A stretch of DNA of 64,000 nucleotides from Sebastes aleutianus (lineage: Eukaryota > Chordata > Actinopteri > Perciformes > Sebastidae), in contig CAKAKS010000062.1 in the NCBI GenBank assembly GCA_916700875.1, positions 18,041,626 through 18,105,625 of the forward strand, read 5' to 3'. Below are positions 10,836 through 23,468 of the stretch, piece after piece (the first letter of the stretch is position 1; the number at the start of each line of letters is the position of its first letter). The position numbers and the translations under genes are program-made. Under the pieces are notes generated by a model, which did not search any database, was not told the DNA's origin, and worked only from the letters and a program-made list of their open reading frames with translations.

Positions 10836-12503
10836 AGGAGAGGGAGCTGGTAAATACAGGTAAACGGAATTCTACAAAGTCTGGGGAAAAAAAAGACCCT
10901 TGGTGTTATAATGCGTTTACATTAACGCAGTAAAACATGAACATATATATATCATACTGACATGTTTAACACAACAGGCCACATTCTTCACCACATAATA
11001 GAGACAATCAGTGTTTAACCCAACGGTGTCACATCTTAACTACTGCTGCTGCTGCTTCACATTCCTTTTCCTGTGTGATGTGTCCAACGTTTATGCATCA
11101 GAAGAAAAGAGATCCTATAGCGGGTCGATACCGTAACACGGTTCACAATGCGTTCTGCACCAGTCGGTCATTAGCGGCTTCAAGCGAACGCCTCAAGATT
11201 CGTCTTTGTGCCGTTTTCAGTAACGCACCTTTCTAAGTCATTAGTCTTTTGTTGTTGAGCACTTCTGCAAGTGTCAGTTTGAGCGTGAAAGCTTCATCCT
11301 GAGAGTGTTATTGAGTGTTTCAGATGGGGAGGTGGGGGAGACACAGAGAGAGACAAAACAGAGATGGAGGGAGGGGATTATGCCTTTCTACATGCCTTTG
11401 TCTTAAAATCAATGAAATTAGGAGCACGCTTTTAATTCATTACATTCCCCCCTGAGTCTCCAAAATGAAATATTAACAGTCTCCCTTTTATATGATGACA
11501 TTGACGGTTAATTGAATGAAAGAAGCACATTTTGAACTTCATTTAACCACATGAGCCGGAGGGGATGCACATTCAAATCAGTAAGTAGATTATTCTGTTA
11601 AAAAAGCATGACTATCATAACCTTTTACGACAGAAGCAGGAGCCTCGTCATTGGCCATCAGCGTTATAATTATGTGAGCGGCCCTCGGGGGACGTATATG
11701 AGCTTAATGGAGCAGGCTGCCAATTCTGGTGTCAGATCTCTAACAAGCTTCCCCAGTAGATTGAAGTGTGGATGATCTATATACTGTATGCACCTGTAGA
11801 TAACACCTAATCTATAAAGCACTCAGCTCCGGCCCAAAGAAACATCCAGCCTGCTATTCCCCAAAAGCTCCCAGTGTCTGTGTTGTCAAGGCACATGACA
11901 GGCACTTTGGCTTGGAGATTGATTGCCAGAGAAAATCCAAGGAACTGACGGTTTTGTTAAAAGGACGTCTGCACCGCAGCCAGAAATCACACAGCCAAGC
12001 ACAGACATATAAAACTTAAACAATGGCACAAATCCTCCCTTATTGTGCCACAGATAATACGACACTGACTCCAGCAGCAACACTGCTTTCAAAAATAGCA
12101 GCCATTCAGTCTTTATGCAGAAGCAATAATGCCATCTCCATAGTAAAAAAACATCAATCTGCATCTACAAGAGACGGTGCTCCAACACAAGTGATGCTCT
12201 GAGTCACACAACTGCTCACACACTATTATTAATACCTCTGATTACAACAACTGAGCATTACCATAACCTTTTTATCTTGTCTCTTTGATTGAAGACAAGT
12301 TTTTTTTTTTTTTTACCACTGCTCTACTGTATGATTATAAGATGAATTAATGACTAATGGACTCATAATGATTGGTTTAAAGTGTCGTATAGAGGTGTAT
12401 GTGCATGTAGTCACTGTCAATATTAAAAGCACAGGTAAATTACAGACGCAGGCTGCTGTTGCTGTCACTGGGGGGAAAAGATAATTCTAGCTGAGCGACA
12501 TCT

Positions 12504-12514
12504 TTGTGTGTGTA

Positions 12515-12553
<39 letters not shown>

Positions 12554-12555
12554 GC
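12504..12555. repeat. (TG)n(AG)n microsatellite
   Basis: A TG run is followed by a GA run, total about 50 bp, with one internal interruption (tgtatg). Confidence 0.9.
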
Positions 12556-13781
12556 TCCACAAGCATCTTCCAAAGCGCAAAATTGATTTATACACAGTAT
12601 GAAGCTCAGCAAGCAGAATGTGTCAGCTTCTGATGGGGTTCAAATTAACATCAACAGGTCTAAACCTGCCTTCATTTTCATGCCACTTGCTATTTGAAAG
12701 GAGAACACAGTGAAGCACATCTTCCAACACTTAAGCCTATTACAAATGTTTCAAAAAAATACATCAAACAACATGTTTTCAAAGCCAACTTCAGGCTTTA
12801 TCTTCATCTGATGTGATGCTGCTCTGTTTTGCACCTGCATGTGTGATTCTTGAAGGGTGTGCAGAGTAATAGATTACATAACAGGAGAGCAATTAAAAAA
12901 AAACACACAAACACAATAAGTCAACCATAAAAACCTTATATCCAGCTGTCAAGTTTTGGGTAAAGCCAACATCGTGTAACATTTTTACTGAGATGGACTG
13001 CATGAATCTGGTTTCACACTGAGACAACATTAAGATGAACAGAAGGGGAACTTTTGGCCATATGGTAGACACAGAGGATCATTTATGATCTTTGTCTTCT
13101 CACAAAAAGTGGAACAGATCTGAGCTCACGAGCTCCACAATACAAGTATGCCAAAATATAATCATTTATGCAGTAATATTATCAACTTTAAAAAGATCTC
13201 TAGTTATTTTTCAACTACAGGGAATTCAGATCAACAGGTGCCAATGAGCCAATTCCTCCTTCATAATGACAGGATGAGGCAGTAAAGCTGATGCATGTTT
13301 TAATTATTATTCTAAACCCAAATTGTTCATGCTGTTAAATGATTTTAATTATGATAAAAAAAAAAAATCCAGCTCACCTGTGTCTCCTGACAGTTTTTTC
13401 CAGTGTGAAATGTTTTTTGTGGCTGCGTGTGTCAGAGTTGCTGTGGATAAATCTCTGATCTCTGCAGCAGCAGGATGCAGTTTGCTTCTGTCAACGAGAC
13501 GCAGATCAACTTAGCTCAAAACAACGTTTGGATTTTTTTTTTCTTGCGATAGACGACAGACAAAAGCTCATTTTAGTCCTTCTGAAATGCTTCCTGAGCT
13601 CAGGCTCCGCCGATGCTCACCCAAATATGGGCATAGGAAGTGCAGCGACACTTCACTGCCCCTCGACTACTGTCGGAAATATCGCAATTAGCCTACGAGT
13701 TGCACGACACAAAAAAAGGTTGAGTGCAACAGGGAAAATGGGATTTTGATATAGAGAGAACCCATGGTAGGTGTATTTTAA

Positions 13782-14081
13782 AAGAACAGTGCGTAGTATT
13801 TAGGGGGATGTATTGCCAGAAATGATATTAATAAGTATGTTTTCTTTAGTTATAATCATCTGAAAATAGGAATCGTGTTTTCGTTAACTTAGAATGAGCC
13901 GTTATATATCTACATCCGGAGCGGGTCCACCAAACACTATAGCTCTAGATAGCTCATTTGCATTTTCACACTTTTGCGTCGGCCACCGTAGTTTTCCTAC
14001 ACACTTGGAGCACACAGGAGGAGTTTCAGTTCAATCTGCAACCTCATCGCTGGATGCCGCCAAATCCTACACACTGCACCT
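13782..14081 (+). mobile_element. MITE family A, copy 1 (TTAA-flanked)
   Basis: TTAA occurs at 13778-13781 and 14082-14085. The ends are aaagaacagtgcgtag and tcctacacactgcacct, imperfect inverted repeats. The interior has tataatcatctgaaaatagg, cttagaatgagccg, cgtcggccaccgtag and caatctgcaacctc. Non-coding. The TTAA duplication points to a piggyBac-type transposase supplied in trans. Confidence 0.8.
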
Positions 14082-14654
14082 TTAAATCTAGGTGTAGGCT
14101 GTACTTGTACGTGTACTGTAGCCTAGGCAAGCTACTTATTGTGTTTTTTACACTTGCGATTTCATAGCCTAGCCTATTTGGAGTCTACATCATAGTTGGT
14201 CACATGTGCTGTTTATAAATGCACCTAAAGAAAACTGCGACTTCTGACCTGATGTGTTTCATTTGCTATTTGATATTCAGTGTAAATAGTGGCAAATGTT
14301 ATGTTACAAAAGTGACAATAAATACAAAATAAATGGAATTTGATGTGGGCCTATAGAATGCTTTGTCTTTTTCTACAAAAAACAAAACAAAATATGTATA
14401 TATATATTAATACTTATACAAAATGTAATACATTTTTTATGTCTAATTACTGAAATGAAAGCGTAACAAAATCAGTTTAACTGATTTTAGATTTCATGCT
14501 AAAACGAAATCAGTCTTACTGATCTTCTTTAGTGAAGTGAAGCAATTATTCAAAAATGTACACTGCTTTTGTTATGGTGCACAGATTTGGTCATCTGTCC
14601 ATAAGCTGACCACCTGGCCAAAAGAAGATGAGAGCACTCTTGGTTTTACTTTTT

Positions 14655-14927
14655 CATATTTTTCAGTGTTAATATTTAAATAAAAGAAGGGGTGGGATTA
14701 AATGAGTTTATACTTCTTCTCACTCCTTTTCGAATATGTAAATCAAGGCATCAAGTGTTGACAATTTATTTTTCCTATGCTTTTCATTGTATGTAAATAC
14801 TACTTGTTTCTGACTGCCCACCTGTTGGTATGATCATTCTTTTTCTTTATTTTTTCTTTTCTTTTCTTTTGTATTCTACATGTTCGAAATACATTTTGAA
14901 ATGAAATGAAATGAAAGAGACTTTTTA
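14655..14927 (+). mobile_element. LINE 3' tail with (TGAAA)n end
   Basis: Contains aaggggtgggattaaatgag, cttctcactccttttcgaa and tacatgttcgaaatacattt, and ends in a tgaaatgaaatgaaatga run. This is the 3' end of a fish LINE; no coding part is present. Confidence 0.55.
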
Positions 14928-15629
14928 CATCAATTAAAAACAAATGTAGACCAATATCTATAGGCTATACCATCTACTGCCTATATCCATAATGCAAAAA
15001 AAAAAAAGTTTGAAATGTTTTTGATTTTAAATAAACTCCATGTCACTATATGTCAACTATAATGTATATGTTTCACTTTACTGTTATTTTATACAAAATA
15101 ACAGTAAAGGTATCTGTCTCTCCATGCCAAGGTAAGGCTAGTACTTTCGCCTAAAGGTGCATGAATTACAGTATTACGATGTGCACCTGAAGGCATCATT
15201 TGACTGTTGCTGAGGGATGTCGCCGAGAAAAATCCCCTCAGCGACGAGAGAGCAGGTTCATCTGTCAGTCACACTGACATCCATGTACTTTTACTTTGTT
15301 CCTCCTAATGAGCTCATCCAGTGCTTTAATATCACACTTTGATAGGATCTGAATATGTTAATGTGCAGCTCAGGAGACCAAGAAGATATCACAGTCTGTG
15401 TGCACAGTAGTCTATAAGTCTCACTGTCTATAGCACTAACAGAAAAATAAACAAAACAAATATTTTAAATTTTTCACATTCTGTCAATGAAAGCTAATAT
15501 ACTTAATTTTCTTATTAACAATAATTGTAAAATTAAATACTGACGTTGCATTTTTTTTTTTTTTTTTTGCTTTTTCTGTGCTTGATGTTTATTGTATTTA
15601 TGTATAAAAAAACATTAAAAATTACACAA
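14928..15629. other. Non-coding spacer
   Basis: AT-rich, with the 15-bp hairpin at 15076-15109 and a T run at 15550-15568. Nothing else seen. Confidence 0.4.
15076..15109. repeat. Perfect 15-bp hairpin
   Basis: ctttactgttatttt and its exact reverse complement are separated by atac. It could be a relic of a MITE terminus or a local structure; nothing else supports a function. Confidence 0.6.
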
Positions 15630-16150
15630 ATATTCAAGATTCAAGAGTTTTATTTGCCATTTGCACCTAATATAAGTACATTGGAATTCTGAGCAGTTTA
15701 CACAGAGTCAGCTTTATGAAAAGAAAAAAAAGGGTAGAAAAGGCACAAGGTAATTACAGTACAAAATAAGTAGCACATTCAACTCAACACAATAAATAAA
15801 TAAATTATAAAAATATAAAACGCCCTCAGTGTAGTCAATAAATAAACTAAACTGCCCTCTGCATAGGAACGATACCCCCAGAATACAAATATACAGTATA
15901 TACTGTATATATGCTCCATGACCATGTTAAAAGAACTTGTAACTCTCATAAAAATATCTTAAAAAGAAAATAAATAATTCATATTTCAGACAATTACTCA
16001 GTGGAAGGCAGCATATTGCACAGCATTACAGTCCATTCAGTTCAGGTGTCAATAATGGTATGGAGGTGAGGTGTGGGGTATTTGTGTCCCTCTTTAACGT
16101 CCTTTGCCACCAGTCTGATTGTAGCTGGGAAGAAGCTGTTGTGAAACATT
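15630..16150 (-). mobile_element. LINE-like 3' region
   Basis: Starts tattcaagattcaagagttt, typical of LINE 3' termini read from the - strand, and contains ccagtctgattgtagctggg and agaagctgttgtg, which recur in fish repeats. A palindromic tatacagtatatactgtata lies at about 15890-15912. No intact ORF. Confidence 0.45.
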
Positions 16151-18029
16151 GTGAAATATGCACTATACGTCTGACACATGTAGCCGTATAATGTCAGTCA
16201 AATCATGTGAGTTTCCATTTTAAAAGAAACCAAAGTCACTGCCCAAAAGCCTGTTGTTTCACTGTATTTGTCCACCATGTCCATTAAATATTATAAGCAC
16301 TACGCATTATTGCATTTGAACTATAATTTCCTAGTGATTAATAGAGGATTAAGCAAGGGATTAATATCTAAATAATTGAAATAAAACATAATTTCCTTTA
16401 TGTTACTTGTGTTAAATTGACTCCAATATGTTCCGGTTCAGTGCTTCGCTGAACGGCACTCTTACAGTAATATTTACAGCACATTCATATAAGAGCATAA
16501 TGATAAAACGACACTTGGAAGCCCTTGTATATCATAGCACACATCAGGCATTTTCTCACTCCTCTGTTTGCAGAGTATAGGACACATGAACGCAAGGGCA
16601 TGTGCACAAATGCTTTAAATAGACACAGGAGCATTAATTATATGCTTGTAGACTAGAGGTGCCTCTCTCTAAGCATAGACATGATTTCACACATGATCAT
16701 TATATAGTAGCAGGCACCATCTCATAGCATATAGGACTGACAGTTCACGAGTGGAACCCTTCATCATTATCATCAACAAAGTCAAAGCTTCCTGCGATTG
16801 GGAGTTTCCTTATCACTGTTTACCTACAATAATACAGGAGCCAATTCTGAAGCTTTCATTACGTCATGTGGAACAAAAGTGAAATTTGTTTATAATGCAA
16901 AGTTAACGTAAAATCATATCTGATCTGTTATTTGGAAATAACGTAATACTGCAGGTATTGTGGATCCGTGCTGCAAACGGCAGACTGCTCGAAAGGTTTG
17001 AGAGCCATTTTAGAGCTGCTTCACATACTTCTGCAAACACACATAGGCTTCAAGGAGATAATAGCTGCAATTCAGTGTTCGAAATGAATCATACATCCAT
17101 CGCTTCACAGCTCTACTTGATCCTTAGGTGGGTCATGATTGGATAATTGTAAATGTTAAAGGCTCGAGTCGGTCGTTCTTCAACTTTGTTTGGTGTTTTC
17201 TCACCGATGCATATCAAGAGAGGGGGTTTTCTCTTATACGAGTGATTGTGAGTGCCTCCTGAGCTGTGAGTGAGTGAGGGGGAAATAACACAGACAACAG
17301 ACAGACGAGGAGACTGAAACTCCACTCGGGAGAGTTGCATCAGAAACCGTCTCTAATTCACTAATGAGGAAAAACAAAAGCGAGACTTCTCTCTGATTTG
17401 TTTGATATGTTTTGATATCGTTTTAAAAATCTCAGCAAAATTGAACACAAGGCTTTTCCTGTGTTGAGTGATAAGACACATGTGACCCTTTGCCTTGTTT
17501 CCATGGACACATCATCAGAGAACTTCCCCAGCTGGCCCCCCGACTGCATGTGTTGACGGCAAATAACAAGTGAAGGATTTAGTTACGACCAAGACAAAAG
17601 CAAAACATGTCAGATATATTGCATCAATTACAGTAGATATATTGGATATTGTTTTTTAATTAACATTGTGTTTACTTGTCTTTTGTCGTTGCGTTAATTC
17701 TTAAATTTTGTATTAATTTATTTTTCTCCAACGAATGCAGTACCAATCAATGTCAAGTCTGCACTTTTCCCTTTTCAAATCACACACACGTCTTCAATGT
17801 TCGGAGTCATTCACAGGTCACTCAGACGCCGTATTCATTATAGTCGTACCGCTGCAACTTCTGGAGATGCAAGTCAGTCTTTCTTCTTTTCTTTTCTTCT
17901 CTTCTCTCTAGTACCGTGTTTCCCAAACTTTTTTTCTGGGGACCCACTTTTAAAAATGACAAAACAACGCGACCCAATTCACAATAGGCCTTATCCATAA
18001 ATCATGAGAAGAGTGAATTTACAAGAAGC
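16151..18029. other. Non-coding spacer
   Basis: No gene, RNA or clear transposon seen. Around 17920-17990 the text cccaaactttttttctgggg and gacccacttttaaaaatgac resembles the edge of a dispersed repeat; related wording recurs at about 19050-19095 (caacccacctgtgggtcg), so 17920-19095 may be an old element broken by the SINE and MITE A. Confidence 0.35.
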
Positions 18030-18101
18030 AGAAGAAGAAGAAGAAGAGGATATACTTTGTTGATCCCCGAGGGGAAATTCAATTTTTTCACTCTGTTGTT
18101 A

Positions 18102-18133
<32 letters not shown>

Positions 18134-18345
18134 GGCCCGGAATACATACACACATGCACAAACAGGACCTACACGTGCATTAATGGAGAGATGTCAGAGC
18201 GAGAGGGCTGCCCATGGACGATGCTCAAGGGCACCTCGGCAGTGCCCTGGCACCTCTCCGGTATACCAGTCCACATGCGGGGACTTGAACTGTCAAACTC
18301 TGGTTCTCAAGCCAATTCCCTACAGGCTGAACTACTGCCGCTTCA
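18030..18345 (-). mobile_element. tRNA-derived SINE
   Basis: Read on the - strand it begins gcggcagtagttcagcctg (A-box-like), then has agttcaagtccccgc (B box). It runs through gggcactgccgaggtgccc and ends gaatttcccctcggggatc followed by a (TTC)n tail. A (CA)n run at 18107-18133 sits inside the body. Confidence 0.75.
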
Positions 18346-18465
18346 AATTTGTCCGTAAAGAAACGTCCCTGACCATTTTTACTGCCATTTCCACATCACT
18401 ATATTTTATCTTGAATAGGTAAACCAGCCATTTCAAAGAGATATACTTTTGATAAATCATCAGAT

Positions 18466-18799
18466 TTGTGGGGATATATTAGCAGAAATGGAATATAATA
18501 TTCATAACTATATTTTCATTAGTGTATAATCACCTGAAACTAAGAATTGTTGTGTTTTTGTTAGCTTAGAATGAACCCTTCATATCTACACAGGGAGTGA
18601 CTGACTTCCGTTGCTCTTAAAGTAGTGTTACTATGGTAAGGATGTCCTCTGAGCGAGGCTTACGGTGTTACCACGGTTTTGCACTTGGAGGCTCACATTA
18701 TCACATTCTTGGAAAGGGAGGAGTGAGCAGAGGGGTACTCAGTTGGTTGCAATCTGCAACCACGCCACTAAATGTCACCAAATCCTACACACTGTCCCT
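18466..18799 (+). mobile_element. MITE family A, copy 2
   Basis: The right end is tcctacacactgtccct followed by TTAA (18800-18803). The interior has agcagaaatggaatataata, gtgtataatcacctgaaac and gcttagaatgaaccc. The left end is eroded. Confidence 0.7.
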
Positions 18800-18803
18800 T
18801 TAA

Positions 18804-21319
18804 ATACTTTATAAATAAGACCAAATAAATGCATTAAAGTGGAGTTAACAGGCTCTTGTTTTTCTCCTCTAATCAGTAAAACAAAAAGAATGTACGCTGG
18901 TCTTTCATATTGAATTCAATGTTATAAGTAGGCTACAATTATCAGAACAAAATGGACATTCAGGCTCCCTCATCTGGCTCAAAGGTGTACTGCAGATATA
19001 AATGACAATGGAAGAAATTGAATAGAAAACATTCTGCAAAATATTTGGTGACCCTAATAAAATCTCCTGCAACCCACCTGTGGGTCGAGACCCCGTCTTA
19101 GTATATAATGTTTAAAACCAGTGCAGAGAAGAGAGGTGTATTGTAGATGCTTTGTAATATTGTGTTGACCGACTTGGTTTGAATTGACAAAAGAAGGGTT
19201 GAACATTGGTCAGATAACCGTGGTCCGACCCTGGTCACGGTGTGAAAGAGGTATAAGTGGAAGTGGCAGAGTGAGCATGAATGCTTCCCAACAGCGTGTT
19301 CACCAGCATTTACCGCTCGGATTACAGATCAATACAGAGCAACTGCTGATCCTGCTGTTTGTATCAGAGCTCAGCCATAAGCTTGCAATTGTACAAGTTG
19401 CACAATGAGTCAGCAACATGTTTCTATAGTGCTCCCACTCAGATTTGACCCACTTCGTTCAGTGATGAGCGGCATAAAGCTGTTTCCAAATCTTCCAAAG
19501 TAGCAGTACATGCAGCAGAAAAGAGGAGAACAAGGTTTGAGATGCATGTACAGCCACCCAGTGGTGAGCAGTGTGTATGTACTGCACTCTCAGTGATTGG
19601 CACACACTATCAATATCTACGCTTTCACTAAGGTGGAGCACCAATTCACCCCAATGTGTTTTGGGGCTCACAAATTTACAGTCATTCATCAATCCAATTT
19701 TCTTTGACTTGTAATGACCTGTTTGCCAAAGACTGTTGGATCACTGCCACAGTGACACCAAACAGAGGTTCATCTCTACTCAAAACTATGTGATAATCAG
19801 TGTTAATGTTTACAGTATTCACTCCATCAGTGAGAACAAGCAGCTAATCGGCACAACACAAAGCAACTGTCACTCAAAAATCCCAATTTATTATCCGCAG
19901 AAAATGTGCTGCGTAGTTATTGACACGGTGAGCATAACAACAGCGCTTTGGTTTCACCGAACACACTCAGACTCTCTTCAATCGAGTTATCGCAAAGTGA
20001 TGAAACTAACAATTTTACAACAGCAGCATATGATGTTGAAAATGGGCATATTTATTATGTTGTGTACCGCCTCTTCATCACAATTTGCCAAGAGGTTTTA
20101 TTAACATGCACATCAGATTTTTGCCTCTACAATTACAGAAAGCAAAGCTCAATGGAACAGTTAGTTGTATTAGTTGATTGTATTAAGTACAAGCCCATCG
20201 TGACAACTCTTTCTTTTAGGATTATCATTTACTTTATCATTTGTTTTCTATTGCTGAATTCATACCATCTGTACTGTAATTACAGCATGGGAAATGAAAC
20301 ATAAATTATTCACCCAATATTTGAACATACAGTGTCTATAGGATGCTCTACCTTAAGTAGATAATAAAAGACAAGTGCATTTGTATATTCATCATATTAG
20401 CTTCATTGGGCATCATTAAATCCTGCTTAAGATATTTGTGGGTGTTTTTCCTCCTTTCTACCGTCTTTATCCATCTTCTCCACCCACTTAGGCCTACATA
20501 AGAAGGCAAAGTTGTTATACTGTTCAAAGGATGATTCACATTGATTAAAATACTTACGCGTGTTAGCCTCCAACTGATTCTGCTCTCACACTCTCACGTA
20601 TTTAATCATGCATATCCTGCCATTAAGGCGACAATGTTCTGACTACTCTGAATTACACCTGCAATGTTGCAAAGACATGAACAAAGTGATAAACTAATGC
20701 ATTTACACTTCATCACCATGTCACTCTAAGAAATACAAATACATACTGCACACACACATCACCTTCTTTAATAACTGCAAACAGGAACTCAATATTTAGA
20801 CTCATTGTGCCTCCCTCAGGCAGAAAAGTGAACTGACAAAGAGCATTAATTAAAAAATAATTATTTCATACATTTCTATCTTGTTCTTAATGATTTGTGT
20901 TTGTTTTGACACATGAATGGACATCCTTGATTTAACCTCAGCTCTTTCATAAATTCCTCCTCCAGTCACGTCATGCAGAATGGGCTGGAAGAAAATTTAC
21001 AAAAAGTGATGTCTACTTATCCTCCACACTTTCACTCAGCAGATTCAACTGTAAAGTAAAACACAAAAAGCTGACTCAGGGTAGATCACAGCTGCTTCTG
21101 TCACTATAGGTGCATTACCTCTCATGAAAAACCACTACTTCCAGCACAGGGAAGCATGTTGGCCCATAAAGTGTAATAATAATGTAGCTCTGTAATATGC
21201 ACAAAGATTAAAAAAAAATTATAACATGTGTTGTTCTTGCATGCCTCTACGGTAAACGGATAATCCAAAAACTTGATGAATTGAAGTAAATTCATATCAA
21301 AACATCCTTTTACAAACAG
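18804..21319. other. Non-coding spacer
   Basis: Several open frames of 60-120 codons (for example 19736-20104 and 19948-20304) overlap in different frames and show no domain or splice signal. They are probably chance or old-repeat frames. Confidence 0.35.
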
Positions 21320-21907
21320 CCTCCGGGGCTGAAGCAGGAAGAGAAACATTATCGTCTCCAACCGCAGCCGGAGGAAGACACCGGCAACCGGTCGGAGATG
21401 ATAGCGTAACACGCTGCGGAGCCCCGTCACTTCACAAGACATGGAAAACCTCTGTTGGTCTGGAGGAGCTGCAGCATTTATTTCTGCACAAATGTCCACT
21501 GTACATTCACTAGATATTCTCAGAGCTAAACTAACTCTTCTGCAGTGTGGAGTGTGCGCGCGTTCACATGAGGTGGAGTAATAACGAGCGCGTTGTGTGA
21601 GTGAAGCAAGCAGGCAGGCAGAGGAGCAGAGTACAGCAGAGACTCCGGCCCTGGAGACCAAAGCTACGGTCTCCCCCGCGTACTACGACCGCCGCCAACA
21701 CTGTTTTGCAAGACGGGCTTCACTAGATATAACTTTGCGGTTTTGGTGCTTCCTTGTAGTTTGTGTTGGAGTCTGATGGTACGTGTCCACAGGGAGTCTG
21801 AACAGCGTAGCCACACGCGAGCGTGCATAAGCGAGCGTGCATATGCGAGCGCGCATGGGAAACCGACCCGGTAGATTTATACGTGTAAAAAGTTACAAAC
21901 AGTCCCT
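21320..21907 (-). mobile_element. MITE family D, truncated copy, left arm of a palindrome
   Basis: Reverse-complementary to the complete copy at 21912-22596 over most of its length; for example tcactagatattctcagagc matches on the opposite strand. The inner terminus aaagttacaaacagtccct is intact; the outer end is lost. GC-rich with many CpGs. Confidence 0.75.
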
Positions 21908-21911
21908 TCAA

Positions 21912-22596
21912 AGGGACTGTTTGTAACTTTGTACGCGCATAAATGTAGCGGGTCGTCACACATGCGCGCTCGCATATGCGCGTTCGTGTGTAGCCGCTGT
22001 ACCCTCCTCCTCTGCCTGCTCGCCTTCACTCAGACAGCTCAGCTCGCTCCACCTCTAGACGTGAACGCGCGTTCACTCCACACTGCAGAAGAGTTAGTTT
22101 AGCTCTGAGAATATCTAGTGAATGTACAGGGGACGTTTGTGCAGAAATAACTGCTGCAGCTCCTCCAGACCAACAGAGGTTTTCCGTGTCTTGTGAAGTG
22201 AAGGAGCTCTACAGAGATTTACGTTGTCTTCTCGTTACCGACCGGGTGCCGGTGTCTCCTCCGCTCTCTCCGGCTGCGGGCGGAGAGAGCAGGGAGACAC
22301 GCTGGAGAGCCCCGCTGCCTCAGCCTGCACTTAGGCAGGAAAAGCCAACACTAGGATCAGATCTAAATCATGTTCATGCAGAGACCTTCGTCTGGTCAGC
22401 TAACATTACTGCCAAGCAGCTGAAATATAGAGTGATATTGTGGTTTTAGCTGACTTGTGTCGCCTCACTGTTTTGAGCGATGCTCGTTCAGGTATATTGA
22501 GAGCGAGCAAGCGCGAGCCCGACGCTGACTTTCGTTGATTTCACGGCCACAGGTGTCGCTGTTAAGAAGCATTTCTGAAAGTTACAAATAGTCCCT
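21912..22596 (+). mobile_element. MITE family D, complete copy, 685 bp
   Basis: Begins agggactgtttgtaacttt and ends aaagttacaaatagtccct followed by TTAA at 22597-22600. The four bases before it (TCAA, 21908-21911) look like a mutated TTAA shared with the left copy. Non-coding. It lies about 350 bp upstream of the usp31 uORF start and may be near the promoter. Confidence 0.8.
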
Positions 22597-22639
22597 TTAA
22601 AGTAATGCAGTCGTAAAAAATATAATTGTATTTATTTAT

Positions 22640-22943
22640 CAATATTTACAATTGAAGTATTGTCAACTGCTAGCTAGTTTTATATTTGTAAACTACTAAA
22701 AAGAAGCAGTGTTAGAGTTAGTACCACCAGGCTGCTGCTCTCCCTCCAGTCCAGGACGTGGCGGTAATGCAGCTGAGAAGCAGCTCAACCAGCTGCCAAC
22801 ACAAACAACACGAAGAAGCAGAAGAAGTAAAGGGTTCTGCTCTCTGGTAGCTTACAGCCTGAATGTGCCTCCAAATATGTGACTAATGTGAGCTCCATCA
22901 CATTCCGGACTCACTCTACTTCACCTACCATCGCGGTGAAACC
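22640..22943 (+). promoter_or_regulatory. usp31: Probable usp31 promoter region
   Basis: This segment lies between the MITE pair and the uORF. It contains a relic (about 22750-22832, ending gaagaagcagaagaag) that resembles a common fish dispersed repeat with a ggcggtaatgcagc core. No TATA box is obvious. The assignment rests only on position before the predicted leader exon. Confidence 0.35.
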
Positions 22944-23139
22944 ATGGCGGACTCTCAGCTGCTGTTGAACGAGGACATCTCGGCCGTGAAGAGGACTGTT
23001 TGTGTTTCTGCTGCTCTTGTTGTTATTGTAGCTAGCGCTAGCATTAGCTCATTAGCTCACTCTGCTGTCTCTCGCTCTCAGCAGAATAACAACCGAGGTT
23101 GACTCACTGCTGCAGGGGGAGTAAAACCACAACAACAAG
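22860..23139 (+). other. usp31: usp31 putative 5' untranslated exon
   Basis: The sequence aacaacaag followed by gtaactctgg at 23140 is a good donor. It pairs with the acceptor ending at 23432, giving an intron of 293 bp and a 36-nt leader before the start codon at 23469. The 5' limit is not visible; I place it arbitrarily near 22860, between the MITE pair and the uORF. The stretch holds the sequence ccatggcgga, which resembles a YY1 initiator-type element. No TATA box was seen. Confidence 0.5.
22944..23102 (+). other. Upstream ORF in usp31 leader (52 codons)
   Basis: The ATG at 22944 has an excellent Kozak context (A at -3, G at +4: aaaccATGGCG) and reads 52 codons to TGA at 23100-23102, before the putative donor at 23139. 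The peptide begins MADSQLLLNEDISAVKR and then becomes a hydrophobic Val/Ala/Ser-rich stretch. I do not recognise the peptide. If the leader exon is real, ribosomes should start here and usp31 would depend on reinitiation or leaky scanning. It could instead be a decayed first exon of something else. Confidence 0.4.
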
Positions 23140-23468
23140 GTAACTCTGGAGCAAGTTAGCAAGGTTGCAATAACACATAGCAATGTGCATGTTAGGCTTC
23201 TTTACTCAGTAGATCATTGGACAGTTTTTAAGGAAAGGTGCATGATATTTGACAAGTAAACATCAAAGTTGCAGCTGCATGCTTTAGTTTAGAAGAAGAC
23301 CATCTCCATCAACATGATATTACTAGCTAAGGTCAGTTAAGGCAGCCAGCAGTCATTGCTGTGTGTTTTAATGAGATGGAGCAGCAGATAACAGCAGCAG
23401 CCAGTCAGTGAGATGGCTCTCCTTCTCCACAGCACATCTGTCTGAGTTGTGCAAAGAGAGGACAAATC

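Larger units (their letters stand above)
10171..13777. other. Non-coding spacer with low repeat content
   Basis: Few recognised repeats apart from a microsatellite at 12504-12555 and a T run at 12299-12314. The low repeat density suggests it may contain conserved non-coding elements, including the RFX-like cluster at 10649-10835. Nothing coding was supported. Confidence 0.4.

Noticed and set aside
19736..20304. Two overlapping 118-122 codon frames
   Set aside because: Overlap in different frames with AT-rich composition and no domain.
22944..23102. Uorf as an N-terminal extension of USP31
   Set aside because: The frame ends at TGA 23100-23102 before any donor that could join it to the main ORF, and the ATG at 23469 already gives the expected N-terminus.
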